Source: Nodosilinea sp. BSH.14 (lineage in GTDB: Bacteria > Cyanobacteriota > Cyanobacteriia > Phormidesmidales > Phormidesmidaceae). Taken from it: 5,056 nucleotides of DNA. The first letter of the stretch is position 1; each line of letters begins with the position of its first letter. Shown here one piece after another: positions 1-5,056 of this stretch. The stretch lies in contig JALQST010000254.1 in NCBI GenBank assembly GCA_023264315.1, forward strand, positions 1-5,056, read 5' to 3'. The notes under the pieces were generated by a model. That model was not told where the DNA came from. It saw nothing but the letters and a program-made list of their open reading frames with translations, and ran no database searches. A program made the translations under genes and the position numbers.

Positions 1-1
1 C

Positions 2-370
2 TCGGAAGACGCTACGGCCCTGCGGCTCACCCTCTTTAGCCAAACCGCCCCCGACCCGCAGACCTGGCTGCTGCTCACCCATCTCGACCCAGCGGCCCAG
101 CAAGCCCTAAGGACAACCCCTGCGCCCCTGGCCAGCGATGTGCTGTGGTGGGATGGCCAACCCCTGCCGCTCGATCTGATCGCCGCCATCCAGCCCCGCG
201 TTGCCATTGCCTCCAGCCGTCGCCTTGACCCAGCCACGGAAGACGCCCTCACCCAACAGGGTATCCAAGTGTGGTGTACCGAACGAGATGGAGCCGTCCT
301 CTGGCAACCCCGGCGGGGCTACCAAGCCTACCTGTCCACCGCCGCCACCGCCGCCACGGCCTGGGACTAA
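2..370 (+). CDS. comEC: ComEC/Rec2-like DNA internalization protein, C-terminal end (5' truncated by window)
   Basis: The frame is open from base 2 to the TAA at 368-370 and gives 122 residues; the start lies outside the window. The fragment resembles the end of the metallo-beta-lactamase-like domain at the C-terminus of cyanobacterial ComEC. It has a hydrophobic strand with WLLLTHLDP, then SDVLWWDGQPL, then IQPRVAIASS, and finally a TERDGAVLWQP stretch matching the usual (T)GRDGAIQW-type ending. In the family, ComEC is an inner-membrane channel that takes up single-stranded DNA during natural transformation. The transmembrane competence domain and the metal-binding HxHxDH motif would lie upstream and cannot be checked. 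The last residues, an STAATAATA run, are encoded by a short tandem repeat and look like a non-conserved tail. The next gene lies about 115 bp downstream on the same strand. A stand-alone MBL-fold hydrolase is the main alternative. The identification is by remembered family resemblance, so it is probable rather than certain. Confidence 0.68.
   Translation, partial: SEDATALRLTLFSQTAPDPQTWLLLTHLDPAAQQALRTTPAPLASDVLWWDGQPLPLDLIAAIQPRVAIASSRRLDPATEDALTQQGIQVWCTERDGAVLWQPRRGYQAYLSTAATAATAWD
336..357 (+). repeat. 9-bp tandem repeat (CCACCGCCG, about 2.4 copies) in the 3' end of comEC
   Basis: Two exact copies of CCACCGCCG (336-344 and 345-353) are followed by a partial third copy, CCAC. The unit is a multiple of three, so copy-number changes keep the frame and only lengthen or shorten the Thr-Ala-Ala tail just before the stop codon. 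It is probably replication slippage in a tolerant C-terminus. Confidence 0.6.
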
Positions 371-396
371 GGCCACATCCACGATGGTGGTCGTAG

Positions 397-424
397 TTGG
401 GCAGCGGGGAAGGGCGCATATGAC
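397..424 (+). promoter_or_regulatory. Weak candidate sigma70-type promoter for the iron permease gene
   Basis: TTGGGC (397-402) and TATGAC (419-424) are separated by 16 bp. They match the -35 and -10 consensus at 3 and 4 of 6 positions. Transcription would begin near 431, leaving a leader of about 55 nt before the ATG at 486. The match is weak and the gene could instead be read through from comEC. No clear ferric-uptake-regulator box (GATAATGATAATCATTATC-like) is visible in the gap. Confidence 0.2.
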
Positions 425-485
425 GCTAAGCTAAAGGGAATAAGTAGCATTAACGCTATCGTTCTTGTTCTCTCCCTTCAGTCCG

Positions 486-2156
486 ATGGTTCGTTCCGTT
501 GTTGTCTCCAAACTGCCCCTGTGCTGGCCCGATGGCTGGACGCTGGCGGTGTCGTTGATTGCCCTGGTGATGGTCTCGCCGGTGCTAATCATTCTCGCCA
601 GTGTGTTGACGGGCACCAGCGATGCCTGGGGGCATTTAGCCACCACGGTGCTGCCGGAGTATATCCGTAATTCCCTGGTGCTGATGGTGGGGGTGGGACT
701 GGGGGTGCTGGGCATCGGCGTGGGTACAGCTTGGCTGGTGAGTACCTGCCAGTTTCCGGGGCGGCGCGGGTTTGAGTGGCTGCTGCTGCTGCCCTTGGCG
801 GCTCCGGCCTATATTTTGGCCTACGTCTACACCGACACCCTGGAATACTTTGGCCCGGTGCAAACCTTTTGGCGAGGGCTGTTTGGCTGGGAGCAGGCGG
901 ATCAGTACTGGTTTCCCAACATTCGCTCCCTGCCGGGGGCCATCCTGCTGTTTAGCCTCACCCTCTATCCCTACGTCTATCTTTTGGCCAAGGTGGCCTT
1001 TGCCGAGCAGTCCACGGCCACCCTGGAAGCCAGTCGTTCCCTGGGCTGTGGCCCCTGGCGCAGCTTTTGGCGGGTGGCCCTGCCCCTGGCCCGTCCGGCC
1101 ATTGCGGCGGGGGTGGCCCTGGCGCTGATGGAAACCCTCAACGACTTCGGTACCGTGGCCTACTTCAGTGTGCCCACCTTCACCACAGGCATCTATCGCA
1201 CCTGGTTTGGCATGGGAGATCGTCTGGCGGCGGTGCAGCTTTCGGCGGTGCTGCTCCTGTTTATCTTCGCCCTGGTGTGGGTTGAGCAACGGTCTCGCCG
1301 TCGATCCCGCTACTACCAAAGCATGGCAGCCACGGCCCCCTCCCGCTACGGGCTAACCGGGATTCGGGCCTTGGGGGCTGGGTTGGCCTGCGGCATTCCG
1401 GTGTTGCTGGGGCTGGTGGTGCCCGTGGGGCTGCTCCTAGCCATGACCCTTCGCAACGCCCGCGCCACCCTCAACCAAAGCTTTCTCACCCTCAGCCTCA
1501 ACAGCCTGATCCTAGCGACCCTCACGGCCCTGATTGCCATGATCCTGGCCCTTGTGATGGCCTACGGTCTGCGGCTGAATGATACCCCCTGGCTGCGGCT
1601 GGCCGTGCAGGGGGCAAATTTGGGCTATGCGGTGCCCGGTGCGGTCATTGCCGTGGGCACCCTCATCCCCCTGGCCCGGTTTGACAACACCATCGACGCC
1701 TGGATGCGTCAACATGTCGGCCGGTCTACGGGGCTATTACTCAGCGGCACCATCGTGGCGCTAATGTTGGCCTACCTAGTGCGCTTCCTGGCCGTATCCT
1801 TCGGGGCGGTGGAGGCGGGTCTGACTAAAATCAAGCCCTCCCTCGACGATGCCGCCCGCAGCCTAGGCCACAGCCCCCGCCAAACCCTCACCCAAATCCA
1901 CCTGCCCCTGTTGGGTAGCAGCCTGTTCACGGCGGTGATGCTGGTATTTGTGGACGTGATGAAGGAACTGCCCGCCACCCTGATTATCCGCCCCTTCAAC
2001 TTCGATACTCTGGCGGTGCGGGTCTATCAATACGCCGCCGATGAACGCCTGGTGGAAGCCTCGGCTCCCGCCCTCGCCATCATTCTGGTGGGGCTCCTGC
2101 CCGTCTTCTGGCTCAGCCGCCGCATCGCCCAGGAAGGCCATGCCTCCCGGCGCTGA
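486..2156 (+). CDS. futB: Ferric iron ABC transporter permease (FutB/SfuB/FbpB type)
   Basis: This is a 556-residue integral inner-membrane permease with two fused binding-protein-dependent transport domains. I count about 12 hydrophobic helices, near residues 17-41, 62-86, 97-115, 150-170, 204-223, 250-268, 294-320, 336-360, 377-396, 418-438, 477-493 and 528-545. Each half carries the cytoplasmic EAA loop that docks on the ATPase: EASRSLG at 181-187 and DAARSLG at 455-461, both followed by a PL-rich turn. The late KELPATLIIRPF segment, followed by LAVRVYQYAADE, is characteristic of Fe3+ permeases of this family. In the family, a periplasmic binding protein (FutA) delivers Fe3+ and an ATPase (FutC) powers import. 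Neither partner is in the window, which fits cyanobacteria such as Synechocystis, where fut genes are scattered. The frame could also start at a TTG at 465, adding seven residues. I prefer the ATG at 486; neither has a clear Shine-Dalgarno. Another substrate, such as thiamine or phosphonate, is less likely. Confidence 0.9.
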   Translation: MVRSVVVSKLPLCWPDGWTLAVSLIALVMVSPVLIILASVLTGTSDAWGHLATTVLPEYIRNSLVLMVGVGLGVLGIGVGTAWLVSTCQFPGRRGFEWLLLLPLAAPAYILAYVYTDTLEYFGPVQTFWRGLFGWEQADQYWFPNIRSLPGAILLFSLTLYPYVYLLAKVAFAEQSTATLEASRSLGCGPWRSFWRVALPLARPAIAAGVALALMETLNDFGTVAYFSVPTFTTGIYRTWFGMGDRLAAVQLSAVLLLFIFALVWVEQRSRRRSRYYQSMAATAPSRYGLTGIRALGAGLACGIPVLLGLVVPVGLLLAMTLRNARATLNQSFLTLSLNSLILATLTALIAMILALVMAYGLRLNDTPWLRLAVQGANLGYAVPGAVIAVGTLIPLARFDNTIDAWMRQHVGRSTGLLLSGTIVALMLAYLVRFLAVSFGAVEAGLTKIKPSLDDAARSLGHSPRQTLTQIHLPLLGSSLFTAVMLVFVDVMKELPATLIIRPFNFDTLAVRVYQYAADERLVEASAPALAIILVGLLPVFWLSRRIAQEGHASRR

Positions 2157-2230
2157 TTCCACCGGGGGCGTGGCTGGGCAATGACCACCCACCGTGAAAA
2201 CGCTATTAAAAGCCCATTGCAAGGCCGATT

Positions 2231-2254
2231 AAAAGCACTGCTAAAAGCACTGCT
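2231..2254. repeat. 12-bp perfect tandem duplication spanning the glgX stop codon
   Basis: AAAAGCACTGCT occurs twice back to back (2231-2242 and 2243-2254). Read on the minus strand, the inner copy encodes the last residues of glgX and the duplication reproduces the sequence beyond the stop codon. A third related AAAAGC follows an ATT at 2205-2213, and ATTAAAAGC recurs at 2228-2236. It fits local slippage in the short gap between convergent genes. Confidence 0.75.
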
Positions 2255-4388
2255 GACAGCGCAGCACCACCACGGAAAAATCCGCCAGGGTGATGACTTC
2301 ATCGGGAATGTAGCTGTGGGCATCCTCCACAAAGCCTGTGTCCTTTTGGGTGTCAAGTACCAGCGTCCAGGCCCGCTGTTTGAGGGTGGGGGGAATATGG
2401 AAGTCCTGGGGTTTGGGTTGGGCGTTGAACAGCAGCAAGAAGCTGTCGTCCACCACGCGCTCCCCCTGGGGGTTGGGGGCCACCAGTTCCGCGCCGTTGA
2501 AGAAAACGCAGATGGCTTTGGCGGATCCGTCGTGCCACTGCTCCTCGGTAATTTCCTGGCCGCTGGGGTTATACCAGCCGATGTCGTGGATGCCGGAACC
2601 GTGGATGGCTCGGCCCTGAAACCAGTGGCGGCGGGAGAGGTTGGGGTGCTGGCGACGAAGCTGGATCAGGCGGCGGGTGAAGTCTAGAAGCTGCTGATTT
2701 TCGGGCGTGAGGTGCCAGTTGTACCAGGAGATGGCGCTGTCTTGGCAGTAGGAATTGTTGTTGCCGCCTTGGCTGCGGCCTAATTCGTCGCCCCCCAGCA
2801 GCATGGGCACGCCCTGGGAAAGGAGAAGCGTCACCAAAAAGTTGCGCTGTTGTCGCTGGCGTAGGGTGAGGATTTCGGGGTCGTCGGTGTCGCCCTCTTC
2901 GCCGCAGTTCCAGGAGCGGTTGTAGCTTTCGCCGTCGCGGTTGTCTTCTTGGTTGGCCTCGTTGTGCTTGTCGTTGTAGCTCACCAAGTCCCGCAGGGTA
3001 AAGCCGTCGTGGCAGGTGATGAAGTTGATGCTGGCGTGGGGGCGCTTGCCGTTGGCCTGGTAGAGGTCGGAACTGCCCGTCATCCGAAAGGCAAATTCCC
3101 CTAGGCGACAGTCGTGATCGCGCCAAAAGTCTCGCAGCGAGTCGCGATACTTGCCGTTCCATTCCGACCACAGCAGCGGAAAGTTGCCCACCTGGTAGCC
3201 GCCCTCGCCAATGTCCCAGGGTTCGGCAATCAGCTTGGTGGTGGAGAGGACGGGGTCTTGGTGGATGATGTCGAAAAAGGCGGCGAGGCTGTCCACTTCG
3301 TAGAGTTCCCGCGCCAAGGCAGAGGCCAGGTCAAACCGGAAGCCATCGACGTGCATGTCCTGCACCCAGTAGCGCAGGCTGTCCATAATCAGCTTTAGCA
3401 CCTGGGGATGGCGCACGTTGAGGGAATTGCCGCAGCCCGTGAAGTCCATGTAGTAGCGGGGATCGTCCTCGACCAGGCGATAGTAGGCGGCGTTATCGAT
3501 GCCGCGCAGGGTCAGGGTTGGCCCCAGGTGGCTGCCCTCCCCCGTGTGGTTGTACACCACGTCGAGGATCACCTCAATGCCCGCCCGGTGCAGCGCCTTC
3601 ACCATGCGCTTAAACTCGTTCACCTGCTGGCCCGTTGTTCCGGTGGCGCTATAGCCTGCGTAGGGCGAGAAATAGTTCAGGGAATCATACCCCCAGTAGT
3701 TGCGTAGCCCGGTTCCAGCTAGGTGCCCCGGAAAAGCGTGGAAATGATGCACCGGAAGCAGCTCGATGGCGGTGATGCCCAGGGATTGCAAGTAATCAAT
3801 CATCACCGGATGGGCCAGCCCTGCATAGGTGCCGCGCAGTTCCTCCGGCAAATCAGGGTGGCGCTGAGTGAGGCCCTTCACGTGGGCCTCATAGATGACG
3901 GTGCGGTGCCAGGGTGTATCGGGGTGGCGGTCGTCGCCCCAGTCAAAGCTAGGGTCGATCACAATGCCCTTGGGCATATAGGCGGCACTGTCGGTTGCCG
4001 AAAAGGAGAGATCCGTGTCCTCTTCGGCAATTTCTGCCATGTTGTAGCCAAAGGTAGCGGGATGCATCTGCACATCGCCATCCAGGGCAAGGGCATAGGG
4101 GTCGATGAGTAATTTATGGGCGTTGAAGCGGTGGCCCTCCTCCGGATCGTAGGGGCCGTGGACGCGGTAGCCATAGCATTGTCCGGGCTGGATTCCCGGC
4201 ACATAGCCGTGCCACACGTAGTTTTCGACTTCCTTCAGGGGCAGCCGAGTTTCCTGTCCCGCTGCGTCAAATAAACAGAGTTCAACGGTGGTGGCATTTT
4301 CGGAGAACAGCGCAAAGTTGGTGCCCTCTCCGTCCCAGGTTGCGCCTAGGGGATGGGGACGCCCCGGCCAGACTGTCATGGTCATCAT
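2241..4388 (-). CDS. glgX: Glycogen debranching enzyme, GlgX/isoamylase type (GH13)
   Basis: This is a 715-residue cytoplasmic enzyme predicted to cleave alpha-1,6 branch points of glycogen (phosphorylase-limit branches in the GlgX family) during glycogen breakdown. An N-terminal CBM48-like beta-sandwich lies at about residues 8-97 (PLGATWDGEGTNFALFS and YGYRVHGPYDP). The GH13 (alpha/beta)8 barrel follows from about 160, with all four conserved regions: DVVYNH at 276-281; GFRFDLAS with nucleophile Asp353; AEPWD with acid/base Glu389; and TCHDG with His460 and transition-state Asp461. The YWGYDSLNYFSP and GDELGRSQGGNNNSYCQD stretches are typical of GlgX/isoamylase. A C-terminal beta domain ends at a TAG. 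Length is normal and the frame intact, so it should be active. The frame extends to a TTG at 4397, but an ATG cluster (4388, 4385, 4379) follows; I chose the first. No strong Shine-Dalgarno decides it. It converges on the permease gene, leaving 84 bp. TreX or plant-type isoamylase naming is the alternative. Confidence 0.94.
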   Translation of the reverse strand: MMTMTVWPGRPHPLGATWDGEGTNFALFSENATTVELCLFDAAGQETRLPLKEVENYVWHGYVPGIQPGQCYGYRVHGPYDPEEGHRFNAHKLLIDPYALALDGDVQMHPATFGYNMAEIAEEDTDLSFSATDSAAYMPKGIVIDPSFDWGDDRHPDTPWHRTVIYEAHVKGLTQRHPDLPEELRGTYAGLAHPVMIDYLQSLGITAIELLPVHHFHAFPGHLAGTGLRNYWGYDSLNYFSPYAGYSATGTTGQQVNEFKRMVKALHRAGIEVILDVVYNHTGEGSHLGPTLTLRGIDNAAYYRLVEDDPRYYMDFTGCGNSLNVRHPQVLKLIMDSLRYWVQDMHVDGFRFDLASALARELYEVDSLAAFFDIIHQDPVLSTTKLIAEPWDIGEGGYQVGNFPLLWSEWNGKYRDSLRDFWRDHDCRLGEFAFRMTGSSDLYQANGKRPHASINFITCHDGFTLRDLVSYNDKHNEANQEDNRDGESYNRSWNCGEEGDTDDPEILTLRQRQQRNFLVTLLLSQGVPMLLGGDELGRSQGGNNNSYCQDSAISWYNWHLTPENQQLLDFTRRLIQLRRQHPNLSRRHWFQGRAIHGSGIHDIGWYNPSGQEITEEQWHDGSAKAICVFFNGAELVAPNPQGERVVDDSFLLLFNAQPKPQDFHIPPTLKQRAWTLVLDTQKDTGFVEDAHSYIPDEVITLADFSVVVLRCQQCF

Positions 4389-4430
4389 GCTTGCCAACCC
4401 ACGGCAGTAAAACGGCTTGATTCAACCTTC

Positions 4431-4436
4431 AGTATA
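4431..4436 (-). promoter_or_regulatory. Candidate -10 element for glgX
   Basis: Read on the minus strand this is TATACT, five of six matches to TATAAT, 42 bp upstream of the chosen glgX ATG. There is no good -35 at the normal distance: a TTGCCC sits only 13 bp away. It would therefore have to be an activator-dependent or -10-only promoter, which is common in cyanobacteria. Evidence is the hexamer and its position only. Confidence 0.27.
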
Positions 4437-4475
4437 AAGCCCGATGCCGGGGCAACCCGCAGAATCCCCCATGTC

Positions 4476-4496
4476 CCAGCAATTATAAATTCGAGA
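4476..4496 (+). repeat. Left terminal inverted repeat of the deleted IS
   Basis: The sequence begins CCAGCAATTATAA and ends TTCGAGA, and it is the reverse complement of 4947-4967 except at one position (A4489 opposite G4954). On the minus strand it contains a perfect TATAAT (4488-4483) pointing out of the element toward glgX. Confidence 0.82.
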
Positions 4497-4597
4497 TTTG
4501 ACAGTTACCCGTTGCGGCCGCGAGGCTATCAAGTATTGGATTAGAGGCTTGCGAGGGAAGAGCAGCGGCTGAGCTTCAGTATCATGTTGGCCTATCT

Positions 4598-4942
4598 GTG
4601 GCCGATATCGTTAAGGCGGCACGAGCCCGGTGGAAAGGCGAGCCTGAAAACCACAATGTCTTCAAACCCAAGGGCTATCATCTGCAGCACAAGGTTGGCC
4701 ACGGCCACCATCACCGGTCGATGACGCTGCTGACCCTCAATGTCTTGGCGTTCTTGTTTCACACGGTCTTGCACCTGATGGATGAGACGTACCCACGGAT
4801 TCGGCAGCAACGGGGCACCCGCACGGGCTTCTTTCAGGACATTCAGACCCTAACCCAGTCGCTCCTCGTTGACTCCTGGCAGCATCTGATTGACTTTATG
4901 CTCGACGAGCCAACGCCAACAGTCACGGATAATACATCCTAA
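4598..4942 (+). pseudogene. Transposase C-terminal remnant (DDE type, IS4/ISNCY-like)
   Basis: A 114-codon open stretch from a GTG to the TAA at 4940-4942 resembles the C-terminal end of cyanobacterial DDE transposases. It has ARARWKGEPENHNVFKPKGYHL, which corresponds to the ARWKIENENNNVLKTKGYHLEHN-type segment holding the last catalytic acid (here the Glu of RWKGE). It then has a GHGHHH cluster in place of the usual NFGHG(K), an LLTLNVLAFLFHTVLHLMDE helix, and a closing SWQHLIDFML. The frame is open further upstream to 4502, but those residues (QLPVAAARLSSIGLEA and on) do not resemble transposase, so the similarity starts near VADIVKAARARW. The N-terminal and central parts with the two catalytic Asp residues are absent. 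The GTG is merely the first possible start in the frame and need not be used. The fragment lies inside matching terminal repeats, which supports an internal deletion. The exact IS family is uncertain. Confidence 0.8.
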
Positions 4943-4946
4943 CTAG

Positions 4947-4967
4947 TCTCGAAGTTATAATTGCTGG
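4947..4967 (-). repeat. Right terminal inverted repeat of the deleted IS
   Basis: This is the partner of 4476-4496 (20 of 21 complementary positions). It begins 4 bp after the transposase stop codon, the usual compact arrangement at an IS 3' end. On the plus strand it holds a perfect TATAAT (4956-4961) pointing out of the element to the right; no good -35 is visible 16-18 bp upstream. Confidence 0.82.
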
Positions 4968-5017
4968 AGGATTTTTGCCCCAGTTGGCCAGCAATTCCCA
5001 TTTTGGCAAATTGGCCG

Positions 5018-5044
5018 TTCACCCTGAGCCTGTCGAAGGGTGAA
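5018..5044. repeat. Short palindromic REP-like repeat
   Basis: Perfect 8-bp arms TTCACCCT (5018-5025) and AGGGTGAA (5037-5044) enclose the 11-nt GAGCCTGTCGA. The core CCCTGAGCCTGTCGAAGGG is a motif I recognise as widely dispersed in many bacterial genomes, usually between genes and often compared with REP elements. It can form a hairpin in DNA or RNA, but it lacks a T-run on either side, so it is not an intrinsic terminator. The repeat-family assignment rests on memory of the motif. Confidence 0.65.
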
Positions 5045-5056
5045 AAAGCGGTGAAA

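Larger units (their letters stand above)
4476..4967 (+). mobile_element. Internally deleted insertion sequence (about 492 bp) with 21-bp terminal inverted repeats
   Basis: The ends are inverted repeats matching at 20 of 21 positions (4476-4496 against 4947-4967). Between them lies only the C-terminal part of a DDE transposase gene, in the orientation expected for an element transcribed left to right, with its stop codon 4 bp inside the right repeat. Intact elements of this kind encode a transposase of several hundred residues. Most of the gene, including the N-terminus and first catalytic acids, is therefore missing while both ends remain. The copy cannot move itself but could in principle be mobilised in trans by a full-length relative. 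No target-site duplication is evident in the flanks (ATGTC on the left, AGGAT on the right), so the deletion or insertion is probably old, or the true ends differ by a few bases. Confidence 0.8.

Noticed and set aside
465..485. TTG start at 465 for the iron permease
   Set aside because: The ATG at 486 is a commoner start and neither site has a Shine-Dalgarno. The seven extra residues show no recognisable conserved feature.
636..1319. Long open frame on the minus strand inside the permease gene (227 codons)
   Set aside because: It is antisense to a clear membrane protein gene. Its low-complexity Gly/Gln/His-rich translation is what GC-rich antisense frames give.
2569..3171. 200-codon alternative frame within glgX
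   Set aside because: It is a shifted frame on the same strand as glgX, rich in Arg/Pro/Gln, with no family resemblance; glgX with all four catalytic regions explains this DNA.
4498..4503. TTGACA at the inner edge of the left IS repeat as a -35 for transposase transcription
   Set aside because: No acceptable -10 lies 16-18 bp downstream on the plus strand (CGAGGC/GAGGCT), so it is not supported as a promoter.
4975..5043. Short reading frame starting TTG at 4975 after a GGAGG at 4966-4970, ending TGA at 5041-5043
   Set aside because: Only 22 codons, a rare start codon, and the frame runs through the palindromic repeat; the GGAGG lies partly inside the IS end. No recognisable product.
1..5056. 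CRISPR array, tRNA, rRNA or riboswitch
   Set aside because: Reading both strands I saw no regularly spaced repeats, cloverleaf-like tRNA consensus or rRNA signature; nearly all the DNA is covered by the genes and the IS remnant.

Overview
The window looks like a piece of a GC-rich cyanobacterial chromosome. The lineage call rests on three protein-level resemblances: a ComEC-like C-terminus with a cyanobacterial style of ending, a FutB-type ferric iron permease standing apart from the other Fut genes (as in Synechocystis), and a GlgX-type glycogen debranching enzyme. A transposase tail typical of cyanobacterial insertion sequences agrees. The genus cannot be named; no GCGATCGC (HIP1) octamer was seen by eye.

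Layout from left to right. Bases 2-370 (+) hold the last 122 codons of a ComEC/Rec2-like DNA-uptake protein. A gap of about 115 bp follows, with a weak candidate promoter. Bases 486-2156 (+) encode a two-domain, roughly 12-helix Fe3+ ABC transporter permease. This gene converges on the next, glgX (4388-2241, minus), across only 84 bp with no clear terminator; a 12-bp tandem duplication covers the glgX stop codon. Upstream of glgX, bases 4476-4967 are bounded by near-perfect 21-bp terminal inverted repeats. Between them lies only the 3' end of a transposase gene, so this is an internally deleted, non-autonomous insertion sequence. The window ends with a short palindromic repeat (5018-5044) of a type widely dispersed in bacterial genomes.

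The three housekeeping genes serve unrelated functions: competence/DNA uptake, iron import and glycogen breakdown. Nothing suggests that they form one pathway or operon. The most interesting part is the right end. The deleted element sits about 90 bp upstream of glgX, and each of its ends carries an outward-facing TATAAT, so it might influence glgX transcription. I found no sign of a new multi-gene system.
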